Shown: positions 40,640 through 52,439, numbered from the stretch's first letter. The stretch: 64,000 nt of DNA from Chamaea fasciata (GCA_029207755.1 JARCOQ010000006.1:1466846-1530845); one strand, 5' to 3'. The notes: generated by a model from the letters alone, not told the origin. Program-made: numbers and translations.

Positions 40640-42295
40640 CCCTGTCGCCTCGTGTCCCCGCACATTGTCCCCTCACCTTTACCCGTGTCCCCGGACAGTC
40701 CCTGTGTTTGTCGCGGGGTCACCCCGTCCCCTCGTGTCCCCGAACAGTCCCCTCGATGTCCCCGAACAGTCCCCTCGATGTCTCCTCACAGTGTCCCCGT
40801 TGTCCCCTCACAGGCCCTGGGGTTTTGCCCGGTGTCCCCTCACAGTGTACCCGTTGTCCCCTTACAGTCCCTGGGGTTTTGTCCTGCACCGCGTGTCCCC
40901 ACGCAGTGTCCCCCCGTGTCCCCAAACAGCTCCCGGTGTCCCCAGAGAGCTCCCTGTGTCCCCGCACCGTCCCCCCGTGTTTTTCACGGCTCCCTCGTGT
41001 TGTGCCCAGTCCCCCCGTGTCCCCAAACAGTTCCCGGTGTCCCCACACCATCCCCCCGTGTCCCCAAACAGTTCCCAGTGTCCCCAAAGAGTTCCCGGTG
41101 TCCCCAGAGAGCTCCCGGTGTCCCCGCACCGTCCCCCCGTGTTTTTTCACGGCTCCCCCACATCCCTGAACTTCTTCTCGTGTCCCTTCACGGTCCCCTC
41201 ATGTCCCCACAAAATTCCCTCGTGTCCCCACACTGTCCCCCTCTGTCCCCGCATTGTCCCCCCGTGTCCTTTCAGGGTCCCCCCGTGTCGCCACAAAATT
41301 TCCCCCGTGTCCCCGTGTGGTCCCCCAATATTTTCTCACTGTCCCCGCGTGTTTTCTCACCGGTGCCCTGTGTCGTCCCAGTCCCTCCGCACCCGTGGAC
41401 GGTTCCCCCGTGTCCCCTCACAGTCCCCCGGTGTCCCCTCAGTGTCCCCCCGTGTTTTCACACTCCCCCCGGTGTCCCCAGACTGTCCCCTCCGGTGTCC
41501 CCGCTCCCGCCGAGGCCCCGCACATTCCCCCGGTGTCCCCACCGATGTCCCCCCGTATTTTCGCAGTCCCCCCGTGACCCCACACTCTCCCCCGGTGTCC
41601 CCAGGCAGTCCTCGGTGTCCCTTCACGGCCCCCATGTGTTCCCTCAAAATCCTCGGTGTCACACAGTCGCCCCGCCCCTTGTCCCCTCAGTGTCCCCCCG
41701 TGTTTCTACACGGCCCCCCGTGTCCCCAGGCAGTCCCTGGGTGTCCCCGCAGGTGTCCCTCCCATATTTTCACACTCCCCGCGGTGTCCCCACGCAGACC
41801 CCCAGTGTCCCCGCAGGCATCCCCCCCTATTTTCACTGTCCCCCCGGTGTCCCCAGGCTGTCTCTGGTGTCCCCTCCAGTGTCCCCCGGTATTTTCACAC
41901 TCCCCACGGTGTCCCCACGCAGTCCCCGGTGTCCCCCCGGGTCCCCTCACACTCCCCACGGTGTCCCCAGGCTGTCTCCAGTGTCCCCTCCAGTGTCCCA
42001 CGATATTTTCACACTCCCCACGGTGTCCCCAGGCTGTCTCCAGTGTCCCCTCCAGTGTCCCACGGTATTTTCACACTCCCCGCGGTGTCCCCAGGCTGTC
42101 CCCGGTGTCCCCCCGTGTCCCCTCACACTCCCCACGGTGTCCCCAGGCTGTCTCCACTGTCCCCTCCAGTGTCCCACGATATTTTCACACTCCCCACGGT
42201 GTCCCCAGGCAGTTCCCGGTGTCCCCCCGTGTCCCGTCACACTCCCCGCGGTGTCCCCATGCTGTCCCCGCTGTCCCCTCCGCTGTCCCCGCTCC
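40640..42295. repeat. GTGTCCCC-rich minisatellite
   Basis: Irregular GTCCCCG/TGTCCCCTCACAGT units to about 41,700. Then more regular units of about 75 and 150 bp (CACTCCCCACGGTGTCCCCA, CTCCAGTGTCCCACGATATT) to 42,260. It supports an 837-codon open frame, which is repeat only. Confidence 0.9.
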
Positions 42296-43510
42296 CGCCG
42301 AGGCCCCGCACGGTTCCCGGGCTCCGCCGCTCTCTCCCGGCCCCGGCCTCGGCCTGGGCCTGGGCCCCGCTGTCCCGTGGGTCCCTCGGGGTGTCCCCAC
42401 CCGGGGCCGTCCCCGTTCCTCGGCGGCGACACCGACAAGCCTCCCCCCGCTCCCCCGGTGCCCTCCGAGCCCCGCGGGGACCCACCGGGACTCACCGGGG
42501 CGGAATCCCGGCAGCCAGGCCCGGGGCCGAGCCGAGCCCACCGAGCTTGGCCTTACCTCCATCTCCGCGGCACCGGGGGGGGATTCTCCGGGCGGCGGAT
42601 CCCGCTCCGAACCGGGCACACCGAGCGGGGTTTTTATCCCGTTCCCGGAGCGGACGGAGCGGGGCGGCGGCTCGGGGAGGGCCCCGGGGGCTCGGCGGGA
42701 ACGGGGGATGATGCTCCGGGAGAGCGCGGCCGCTCCCACCCCCGAGCCGGGTTTCTCCTGGGCTGGGTGTGCTCGGCAAAGCGCCGGGGAGGGAGGAAAA
42801 GCGGCGATATCGATAATTAAAACCCCCCCGATAAATCGTGCTGATAGCGCTGATAGGATTAATAATAGCAACGGCGACGCCACTAATAATAGCGGCGCTG
42901 GTAGTGACACTAATACCGCTAATATTAACGCTAATTAAAACAACAACAACAGCGCTAAACGCGGCGCGAGAGCCACAACAAGGACGCGATAAAAATGGGG
43001 AAATTTTTTTAATTGGCGTTGTTTTTGTAATATTATTGTTTTTGAGGATCTGGGAGCCCGCGGAGGAGCGCGGATCGCCTCGCCTTCCTTTCGGGCGAAT
43101 TCCCCCTTTTCCCCTTCTCCTCCGGAGCAAATCCCTTCCCGGTTTTATTCACGGGGAGAACGAGGGGGAAAATAAATTTTTAAAAAAATAAAAATAATAA
43201 AATAAAAAAGAACTACAAAGAGCAGGAAAGGAGCGGGAGCCGTGAGGAGGCGGCGGGGGCTGAGCGGGCACCGCTCCTCCGCCGCTCCTTCCACGGCCTC
43301 AGCCGCCGCTCGGGGCCCGGGCTCGGCCAAAAGAGGAATTTTCGTTCCCGGGTGATCGCTGCCCTCCGTCCTCCCGGTGGGACCGGCCGGCGTCTTTTCC
43401 CGGGAGCCCGAGGCCGCAGGGCGGGGCGGGTTTGGGGTAATTTTTCCTCGTTTTTGCGTAAAAATAGTTGCTCGGTGTCACAGCCGCCAGTGGGCCCGGT
43501 GGCGGGGCAC

Positions 43511-43890
43511 AGCGGGGCCCGGCTGTCCGGTTATCTGGTTGTCCGGCTGTCCGGCTGTCCGGCTGTCCGGCTGTCCGGCTGTCCGGTTGTCCGGTTGTCC
43601 GCGTGTCCGGCTGTCCGGCTGTCCGGCTGTCCGGCTGTCCGGCTGTCCGGCTGTCCGGCTGTCCGGTTATCCGGCTGTCCGGCTGTCCGGCTGTCCGGCT
43701 GTCCGGTTGTCCGGTTGTCCGCGTGTCCGGCTGTCCGGCTGTCCGGCTGTCCGGCTGTCCGGCTGTCCGGCTGTCCGGTTATCCGGCTGTCCGGCTGTCC
43801 GGCTGTCCGGTTATCCGGTTGTCCGGTTGTCCGCGTGTCCGGCTGTCCGGCTGTCCGGCTGTCCGGCTGTCCGGCTGTCCGGCCTGGCCG
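43511..43890. repeat. 8-bp minisatellite TGTCCGGC, about 47 units
   Basis: Perfect or one-mismatch TGTCCGGC units in tandem with variants TTATCCGG, TTGTCCGG and GTGTCCGC recurring at regular intervals of about 110-130 bp, indicating a higher-order duplication. Confidence 0.95.
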
Positions 43891-44099
43891 CAGCCCCGGT
43901 GCAGAGAACCGGGAGTGAGGACCCGGGAACGGGGAGCGGGGAGCGGGGAACGGTCTCCGTTGGCCGGCGCCTTTCCCGGACCGGCGGCTCCGTCCCCGCC
44001 CGCCGCTCCGGGCCCCGCCGAACCGGGGCTGCGGCCCGGGACCACCGGCCCTGAGCAGGGCCCGTCCTCGGCGCTCTCCCCGCTCGGCCTTTTTCCGTT

Positions 44100-45189
44100 C
44101 GCTTTAACTCCTTCCCCTTTCCCTCCCTGTTTTTTTTTTTTTTTATTATTTCTTTCCTTTTACTTTTCTTCATTCCTACAGGTTTTATTTCGCCTTTTAA
44201 TTCTATTTTTTTCCCCTTGTTTTAATTTTTTTTTTTTTCCTTTCTCCCTGCTGTGTTTTCTCCACGCCGTTCCGGTTATTTCAGGGACGGGCCCAGGCCG
44301 CGGCAGGCTCGGACATTGAGCCCAAGGCCTTGAACTCCCGGTGCCCGGTAGAGCCTGAACCGAGCACCTCCCGCCCCTACCGGGCTCTCCCCGGTTCCCG
44401 GGCCGTACCCAAACCCTCCCAGCCCTCGACCGTGTCCGGTACGGGGCCGTGGGTACAGCGGAGGGGCTGCGAAAATTCGGGGCTGCTCGGCTTGAAAGTC
44501 AATTTATTTATTTTTATTGATATTTATTTATTTACTTCTCACCCCCCGCCGCCGTTACAACCGTCCCGGTTCGAGGCAGCACCGGGAACGGTGCCGCCGC
44601 TTTTTTCCTCCCGGTTTTACCCCTCGGAGAAACCCCCCCGAGGTGATGGAGATTCCCGGGACTCCCCCGCACACCCCGGGACCGGCGTTCCCAGCTGGAA
44701 ACCGGGAGCAGCCCGGCTCGGTGTGCCCGAGAACGGCTGTACCGGGTCAGGGAATTTCGGGATGATCCCGGTAACTGCGGGGAAAAGGAACCGGAGCCCC
44801 GCGACCCCCGCCCGGCCCGGGGAGCGGCAGCGCCCGCCGGCACCGGGGGATTTTTTTATTCCTCACCACCCCTGGCTGCCCTGCCCCGGTTGGGCGAGGG
44901 GGGTCCCCGATGGCGAACCCCCTCCCCGAGAAAGGAAACCGGGAACCGGCGGCGCTCTGGGAGCCGGGCAGCGGCGGCCGACGGGGGCTCTTTGTTTACC
45001 AATCGGTGTCACCGAACGGGAGGGCAGGAAATTGCGTCTGTACCGGGGGCACGTTATTTTAAAATCGCCTCTTTCCTCTCCCCCCACCCCCCTGCCCGCC
45101 CCAGCTCTCCCTCAGCCGCTCCACGGCTCGGCGGGGGCTCGGCCTCCCGCCTTCTCCCCGCTGCCGGCTCCGGGGATGCGCAGCGGAGC

Positions 45190-45223
<34 letters not shown>

Positions 45224-46073
45224 GGGAGGGCCGGGCCGGAGGAATAAGGACCCGGCTTCTTCTTCTTCTTCTTCTTCTTCTTCTCCGGTCCCACCCCCGG
45301 CCGCTTCCTCCGCAGCTCCCTCCCCTCCTCGGCCTCCCATTCCCCTCCCGCCCCCCCGCTCCTCACCTCCCCATAACCCCCCCCCAAAATCATCTTCCCC
45401 CCTCCCCTCCACCAATCTGCCGGTATTGATTTCCCCCCCGCCCACCCCGCACGCGAAATCCCGAGCTGAGCGCGGGCCAGCCCGGAGCACCGGCGGCGGC
45501 TCCGGTGGATCGCTGCCTCGCTCCCGCCGCTAACGGGCAGCGGCAGCGGCGCTCCATGGAAGGGCAGCGGCTGCGGCCGGAGCGCCTCAAGTTTGCCCGG
45601 AGCGAGGTGCCGGGGGATGTGGAGCTGGGGAGGGGGAGCGGGAACCTGGGGGAGGGCGGGGGTCTCGGCCGCCTGTCAAAGTTTCAAACTCCTTCTCCCA
45701 CCCCCCATCCCCGTCACCCTCGCAGCCTCTCGGGACTTCCCGGCGGGTCCCCCCCTCACACACCCCCGGTACCTCCCCGGGGCGGGGAGGGGGTGCCATT
45801 TAAATCCCGGCCCCCCTGCCTGGGAGAGGGCGACAGGCGACAAACCCCCGGCGGTCCCCGGCCATGGGGGTGAGCTGGGGGGGGCCCAGCCCCGCCGGGG
45901 GGGGGGGGGGAAGGAGGGGCGGGGAGGGGAAGGGGTCTGCGGAGGGTGAGGAGGGGGGGCTCCCTCCCTTCCCCCCCCCCACCACCACCCCCCCGCCCAG
46001 CCTTGCCTCCTCTCTCCCTCTCCCCGTGTCTCTGTCTCTGCTGATGTTTGATCCCGCCGCGGCGCCCGCAGGG
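44100..46073. promoter_or_regulatory. VAX2 5' flank and leader region
   Basis: GC-rich, with T-rich patches (44,130-44,245, 44,500-44,540). An ATG at 45,864 is in frame with the VAX2 start with no stop between, giving a possible N-terminal extension of 70 codons rich in Gly and Pro. No TATA box was recognised; such genes usually have dispersed CpG promoters. Confidence 0.45.
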
Positions 46074-46344
46074 ATGAGCGATGGAGGGGCCGAGCCCGGC
46101 GGGAGCCCCGTGCTGCTGGCCGAGCCCGCGGCCACCGGGAGGGCCCGGGAGAAGCTGCCAAGCCGGGCGGAGCTGGAGAGCGCCCTGCGAGCCGGAGGAG
46201 GCAACGGCGGAACCGGCGGAAGCTTCAAGGACATCCCGGGAACGTCGGCGGTCAGCCCCGGTTCCTCCAAACAGTGCGCCCCGGACACCGAGAGCCCGTC
46301 GGGGACCGGAGAGGCGGATTATTGCCGCCGCATCCTGGTGCGAG
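46074..46344 (+). CDS. VAX2: VAX2 exon 1 (ventral anterior homeobox 2)
   Basis: VAX2 is a homeodomain transcription factor of the ventral retina, optic stalk and basal forebrain. This exon encodes 90 residues plus one base. It begins Met-Ser-Asp-Gly-Gly-Ala-Glu, similar to the mammalian VAX2 start, then a low-complexity Gly/Ser/Pro region, and ends GEADYCRRILVR, the block that precedes the homeodomain in VAX proteins, followed by donor GTACGG at phase 1. Start chosen by homology to the mammalian N terminus; an in-frame upstream ATG at 45,864 exists. Intron 1 is 5.0 kb. Confidence 0.92.
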
Positions 46345-47885
46345 GTACGGGCTCACGGTCCTCGGTCTCCCATCCCCGCTCCCCGCTTCCCCTGTCCGGG
46401 TGTTCCCGCTCCGGGCACGGGGCATTCCCGTTCCCCGCTTCTCCCGGCCGGGTGTTCCCGCTCCGGGCACGGGGCATCCCCGGCACCGCTTCCAGCGCAT
46501 CCCGAGCTGCGTTTCCCGGCTGCCAGCTCCGGCCTCCCGGCCCCCCGCCGCTCTCCGCTGCGCGTGGGAACGGAGCGGGCCCCGCTGCCCCAGCCCGGCT
46601 TCCCCCCGAGCAGCAGCGGGCTGGGAGCGGGGCCGTGCCCGGCGGGCTCCGGGGGAACGGTGCCGGGGTCACGGAGCCGCCGGAGCCCCGCGGGGGAACG
46701 CGCGGGCGGCGGGAGAAGGGGGGGACAGCATCAGCGATGTCGCAGGAGAAAAGCGTCACGGAGCGGCGGCGGGCGAGGGGGGGTTTATTTTTTTTTTTTT
46801 TTTATAATATCACCGGCTCGGCCCCCGGGCTGGGGGTTCGCCGTCCCGCATCCCGCATCCCACATCCCGCATCCCGCGCTCAGTCCCCGCCGGCCCGGGA
46901 CTTCTCCGCGATCGCTTCTGGCGTGTGGCGAACCCCGAGAAGTTTGGGGAGCCCCCGGTGATGCTGTGACAGGCGGGAGGGTCCCGAGCGCTCCGCCGCT
47001 CCGGGAGCCCGGGGATGCTCCGCGGCCCCGCCGCTCCTCCTCCGCCGCTGCCGGAGCCCGGAGCGGCTCGGCGGCCGCTCGGCGATCAGGGCCGAGGCCT
47101 CCCGGTGCCCAGAGCAGCGCTCGGGCACCGGAGCGACGGCCGTGACCTCCTTCCTCACCGGAGACCCGAGCTGCCGGTTCCATCGTTATCCCGGGCTCGG
47201 GCATCCCGGGAAAAGCTCCCCGCCGCTCACCGACAGCCTCCGGTTGTCGCGATAGGCGCCTTTCGCCGACAGCCCGCTTGTCCCGGTCCGAACGGGGCGC
47301 AGCGGCCGAGCAGCGCTCGGGGAACAAGCCCCGGGGGTCCCGCCCGTGGTGTCCCCGCGTCCCCGGGGGTCTCCGAGCGGGGCTGCCGCCGGTCCCACCG
47401 GGGTCAGGCTGGGGTCAGGCCTCTCCTCCGCCGCTTTCAGCCCCGCCGAGGCCGCCCCGACGGTGCCGGCACCGGGAGAGGAGCGGGGGTCGGTGGCCGA
47501 GGCCGGGGCAGGGTCTGGGCTCCCGCCGACCCCGGGGACCCTCACCGGGAGCTCCTGGTTTCTTTCACCATCTTGCCGCGGCCGCCACGAACGGTGCGGA
47601 CAAAATGGTGGCGGGGAGAGAAAAACGCCGCAAATCACCGGGGTTGGGGCGAAAACGAAGCGGGGAGAACGTGACCGAGGCCACCCGGGGCTGAGGGGAC
47701 GCCGAGCCGCCGGTCCCCACCCGCCCCGGCCCAGGGCCGGCACCGAGCGGCGGCTGGGCCCGGGCAGAGCCTCCCGCTCGGTTTTGTGCCAAACAAGAGG
47801 TTAAAATGTTCATTTTTACGGTTCGAAATATTTATTTCTTGAAAATATTTTGGGTTTCGCCATGGCTGCTTGGTCCTGGGAAAGA
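46345..47885. other. VAX2 intron 1, proximal CpG-rich part
   Basis: Unique GC-rich sequence with a T run at 46,787-46,803. At about 47,568 CACCATCTTGCC and at about 47,601 AAAATGGTGGCGG form an inverted pair resembling YY1 sites. Confidence 0.5.
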
Positions 47886-47940
47886 GGCCCCGGCAGCCCC
47901 GGTAGCCCCGGTAGCCCCGGCAGCCCCGGTAGCCCCGGTG
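47886..47940. repeat. 9-bp repeat AGCCCCGGT
   Basis: Six tandem AGCCCCGGT/AGCCCCGGC units in VAX2 intron 1. Confidence 0.85.
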
Positions 47941-49319
47941 AGGAGCGGCTGCCGCGGAGCTGCCGCCAGCCCCGGGTGCAGCCCCGGTGCTCGCCCGCGG
48001 TGCTTTCGGTGAAGTCGGGGTGGTCCTGGTGACCCCCTCACGCCGGCGGGGTCCTCTCGGGGTCTCACTCCCGTGACACCGGGGATGGTCCATGCGGGAC
48101 GGAGCCTCCCGGTCACCTCGCGGGGATAAATGGGACAAGGAGGGACCTGAGCACCCCGGGGCTGGTCCTGCTGTCACCACGGGGCTGGTGACACATCCCG
48201 GGATGTTCCCCCCGTTCCTCCTGGTCTCCTCCCGGGGCCGGCCCAGCGCTGGGCCCGGTGGCCGCAGAGCACGTGGAGGGACACCCCGATGGCGTTTGGT
48301 GCCACCACGGCCACCCCATGGCACGGTGGGGACATCCTGGGGGCTGGCAGGGGCGGGGGCGTGCACCCCAAAAGGTCCTGGCAGGTGTGTTGGTGCGGGA
48401 AGCCAGGTGGGCAGGGGGTGTCCCTGTGCCAGGGTGAGGTGTCCCTGTGCCAGGAAAACGTGTCCCCATGGATTTGGGTGCCCTCTGCTCTTATAGGGCA
48501 TTTCGACCCCAGCCCTGTCCTGGCTCCAGAGCCACCAGGTGTACCCTTGTCCCCAAGAGCAGGACGTGTCACCAGCAAGGCCCAAGGCTCCGGAACCACC
48601 CAGGGAGCCCTGGCAGGACCCGGGAATTTTGGGGGCTCCAGAATGGGAAAAGACTTTCAGGATGGGATTTCTGGAATGGGGGGATGGCCTGAACGCCCCA
48701 AAACCTCCCCTAGGGAAAGGCCAGCGGGGCGGTGACCCCGAGGGGTTTGGTGTCCCCTGTGCCCAGCTGGCACGGCGGCCGTGCCCTTTTCCCCGCCGTC
48801 CCTCCGGAGCTGCTCCAGCTGCCGTGGGGGAGGATAACAATAAATAATGCCCGAGCCCAGGGCGCAGCTGCGGCCCCGGATCCGGCAGTCCCGGCGTTCC
48901 CGGCTGTTGTTGTGCCGTGGGCATGGACGTGGGCGCGGATGCGGGCACGGGAGTGCGGACGTGGCCTGGGCATCGTCACCGCCACGGCTCTTCCCACACA
49001 AAATGGTTCCCGGCGCTGATCCCGCCGGAAAAGCCGCTGATCCGCCTACAGCCCCTTTCCTTCCCGGCTGCTCCGCGCCGGCCCGTGGGGTTTGGGGTGT
49101 GGGTTGGGTGCCGGCCTGGATGTCCCCAAACCCTCGGGATTCCTTTGGTGCCGCGTTCCGGGATGGCGGCTCGGACGCGTCCCCGGTTCCGTGGTGGGAA
49201 AGAGGTTCTGGGATTGGGGTCCCTTTCCCGAATCGGTGTTTGGTTCCCATTCCCACCATCCCGGTGTCAGATCCACCGCCCTTATCCCGGCTTCTCTGTC
49301 CTCGTCCCGGTTCTGCTGA
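47941..49319. other. VAX2 intron 1, unique middle part
   Basis: GC-rich sequence without a recognised exon or repeat array. Confidence 0.45.
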
Positions 49320-50045
49320 GCCTATGGCAGTGCCGCCATTCCCATCCTGGCGCCGCCATTCCAATCCCGGCACCACCATTCCAATCCCAGCGCCGCCGTT
49401 CTGATCCCAGTGCCACCATTCCCATCCCAGTGCCACCATTCCGATCCCAGCGCCGCCATTCCGATCCCAGTGCCGCCATTCCAATCCCAGTGCCGCCATT
49501 CCAATCCCAGTGCTGCCGTTCCAATCCCGGTGTCACCGTTCCGATCCCGGTGTCACCGTTCTGATCCCAGCACTGCCATTTCAATCCCAGTGCCGCCATT
49601 CCCGTCCCAGTGCCACCATTCCCATCCCAGCACCGCCATTCCAATCCTGGTGCTGCTATTCTGATCCTAGCACCACCATTCTGATCCTGGTGCCACAATT
49701 CCCAACCCAGTGTCACCGTTCTCATCCCAGCATCGCCATTCCAGTCCCAGCACCGCCATCCCGGTGCCACAATTGCAATCTCGGTGCCATCATTCCAATC
49801 CCAGCGCCGCCATTCCCATCCCAGCGCCGCCATTCCCATCCCAGCGCCGCCATTTCCATCCCAGTGCCGCCATTCCCATCCCAGTGCCACCATTTCAATC
49901 CCAGTGCCGCCATTCCCATCCCAGTGCCACCATTTCAATCCCAGCGCCGCCATTTCCATCCCAGTGCCACCATTCCCATCCCAGTGCCACCATTTCAATC
50001 CCAATGCCATTGTTCCCATCCCAGTGTCACCATTCCCGTCTCCGC
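49320..50045. repeat. 20-bp minisatellite in VAX2 intron 1
   Basis: About 36 copies of CCCAGTGCCGCCATTCCAAT with changes at a few fixed positions. Translation repeats every 60 bp in three phases. Confidence 0.95.
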
Positions 50046-50984
50046 CGTCCCCACCCCATCTCCATCACCCCATTCCCGCCTTCTCCCCGCTGTTTTCTTC
50101 CCTCCTACCCCAGGAATTTTCTCATCCCTTCATGCCCAGCCCAGCCAGTGGGAGGGAGAGCCATGGACCTCCAACCAGGATCCCTCCGGATTTGGGATCC
50201 AGGATCCCTCCAGAATTGGGATCCAACATCCCAAAATCAGGGCTCGGGGCTTGGAGCACCTTCCTGGCTGGATTTTAACCCTCTGGAAAAGTTCTGCAGG
50301 AAGGGCTCACCCAAACCGAGTCAGGATTTGGGATCTGGGAGAATCCCGGATTCCCGAGGCTCATTTTAATTCCTGGGAGCTGGGACAAAATTCCTGTCAA
50401 TTTTTTTCTTTTTTTTTTTGGTGGAATTTGTCCTTTCCCGATGGGAAGCGAAGCCACGGGGGCTCCTCCGGAGTGGCCACTTGGCCTGGGATGGAGCCAA
50501 ACCGAATTCAAGCTTTTTTTTTTTTTTTTTCCCCTGGATATTCCCAACCTCGTAAAATCCCTTTAAAAAGCGCTTCCCAAACTTGTCCTTTAAGAGGAAA
50601 CTGCCCCAAAATGGGAGCTGAGCTTTCCAAGGAAATATTTCCTTCAGTGAGGATAATTCTGGATAGACGGGAATCGCAGAGAGGTGAATTTTTTCCCAGA
50701 ATTCCCAAGGAAGGACAGAAATCAAAAATTATATAAAAATTACAGAGAAAAACAAAAAAATCCTCAATTCGAATTCTCCCTTGGCATAAATCTCCCGTTT
50801 GCTCCTGGCTTTCCAAACTATTATTTCCAGGTTGAAACGCTGCGTTTTCCCGAAAAAACTTCATGACTCCTATTTATCTTTATTAAAAACTTCTAATTCC
50901 TGGAGATTTGTCTCCTTTCCCCGGATATTTATAAATTCCCCGGAATTTAGGGCCAGAGGGAAGAACCAAGCCACGATGATGATG

Positions 50985-50987
50985 ATG

Positions 50988-51031
<44 letters not shown>

Positions 51032-51180
51032 TATTATTATCATTATCATTATTATTGTTGTTTTGTTGTTGTTGTTGTTTGTTGTTGTTGTTATCATTAT
51101 TGTTATTATTATTATTATTACTATTACTATTGCTACCACTATTATTATTATTGTTATTATTATTATTATTATTATATTTA
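50985..51180. repeat. (ATT)n / (TTG)n microsatellite
   Basis: ATT triplets with interspersed GTTGTT blocks, about 200 bp upstream of VAX2 exon 2. Confidence 0.95.
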
Positions 51181-51384
51181 AATACCATGATTAAGATCAT
51201 TTGGTTAATAATCTCAATCATTGTGGGAGCTCCGTGGATATTCCACACCCAACCACTCTTTAATTCCATTTATTTCCCATTTTCCCCACCCCCCCCCCCC
51301 ACAAAAAAAACCGCATTTTTTTGATTTTTGCCTCGATCCCTTCAAGGTTTTTTGGGTGTTTTTTTCCCGTTTTTCCCGGTGCAG

Positions 51385-51572
51385 ATGCCAAAGGGACGAT
51401 CCGGGAGATCGTGCTGCCCAAAGGGCTGGACCTGGACCGGCCCAAGCGGACGCGGACGTCCTTCACGGCGGAGCAGCTCTACCGCCTGGAGCTGGAATTC
51501 CAGCGCTGCCAGTACGTGGTGGGCCGGGAAAGGACGGAGTTAGCCCGGCAGCTCAACCTCTCCGAGACACAG
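51385..51572 (+). CDS. VAX2: VAX2 exon 2, homeodomain helices 1-2
   Basis: Acceptor GGTGCAG; the split Asp codon continues with [17 protein letters not shown], whose Thr and Val distinguish VAX2 from VAX1 (Ser and Ile there). The homeodomain begins [18 protein letters not shown] and runs to LNLSETQ (45 of 60 residues), ending at donor GTGAGA, phase 0, the conserved VAX splice position. Helix 3, the DNA-recognition helix, and the rest are on exon 3, which is not in this window, so the gene is partial here. Confidence 0.96.
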
Positions 51573-52345
51573 GTGAGACCCGCGGGTGGCTTGGGGACAT
51601 CGTGGCGGCTTGGGGACATCGTGGTGGCTTGGGGACGTGGCGGTGTCCGCATCCCCAAGCCCTCGGATGCGTGCGCGGCGTTCCCCGGGATAAGTTTTTG
51701 TTCCTCCATCCCGTCCTTGGAATGGTTGGAAGGTGGTTGGGGACAACGCTGAGGGGTCTTTGGGGACAATGCTGAGGGGTCTTTGGGGACAATGCTGAGG
51801 GGTCTTTGGGGACAATGCTGAGGGGTCTTTGGGGACAACGCTGAGGGGTCTTTGGGGACAATGCTGAGGGGTCTTTGGGGACCTCCCCCAGCTGGCGGTG
51901 TCCACTCAAATGTCCGGCAAAGGGTCAAGGTGAGGTTAGATGGAGTTTGGGACAACCTGGGATAGGGGGCAGCTCAACCTCTCCAAGACCCAGGTGAGAC
52001 CTGCGGGTGGCTTGGGGACATCGTGGTGGCTTGGGGACATCGCGGTGGCTGCGTCCCTGAGTTTGGATGCGCATGCGGTGTTCCCAGGAACGGTTGGAAG
52101 GTGGTTGGGGACAACGCTGAGGGGTCTTTGGGGACATCGCTGAGGGGTCTTTAGGGACAATGCTGAGGGGTCTTTGGGGACAACGCTGAGGGGTCTTTGG
52201 GGACCTCCCCCCACTGGCGGTGTCCACTCAAATGTCCGGCAAAGGGTCAAGGTGAGGTTGGACAGGGTTTGGGGCGGTCTGGGATGGGGGAAAGTGGCCC
52301 TGGATGAGCTTTGGGGTTCTTTCCAACTCATTCCGTGATCCCGTG
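51545..52345 (+). repeat. ~420-bp tandem duplication including the end of VAX2 exon 2
   Basis: Copy A starts at 51,549 in exon 2 (AGCTCAACCTCTCCGAGACA), copy B at 51,969 (AGCTCAACCTCTCCAAGACC). Both continue through a GTGAGAC donor, GGGTGGCTTGGGGACATCGT repeats, an array of 24-bp CTGAGGGGTCTTTGGGGACA units and the segment CACTCAAATGTCCGGCAAAG. The right end of each copy resembles a CR1 3' end (copy B ends TTCTTTCCAACTCATTCCGT). The unit was therefore probably bounded on the right by a CR1. Confidence 0.92.
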
Positions 52346-52439
52346 AAAAGCAGGAAGAGGAAGGAGCTGGGGGATGACAGCGGTGACCCGAGGTGGGACG
52401 TGGTGGGATTGGGACGTGTGGGAGCTGCTGCTGCTTTTA

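Larger units (their letters stand above)
42300..47800. promoter_or_regulatory. CpG-rich domain around VAX2 exon 1
   Basis: Dense CG dinucleotides across about 5 kb, typical of developmental homeobox loci. Within it: an 8-bp array at 43,511-43,885, (CGG)n at about 45,191-45,226, (TTC)n at about 45,257-45,284, VAX2 exon 1, and paired YY1-like sites at about 47,570-47,610. Boundaries are approximate; GC and CpG ratios were judged by eye. Confidence 0.65.

Noticed and set aside
40307..42820. 837-codon open frame on the + strand
   Set aside because: Composed of GTGTCCCC repeats rich in Cys, Pro and Ser; the other two frames are also open. No domain and no exon structure.
51385..51572. VAX1, or another homeobox gene such as EMX or NOTO
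   Set aside because: The residues before the homeodomain ([13 protein letters not shown]) and the GEADYCRRILVR end of exon 1 fit VAX2 better than VAX1, and do not occur in EMX or NOTO.
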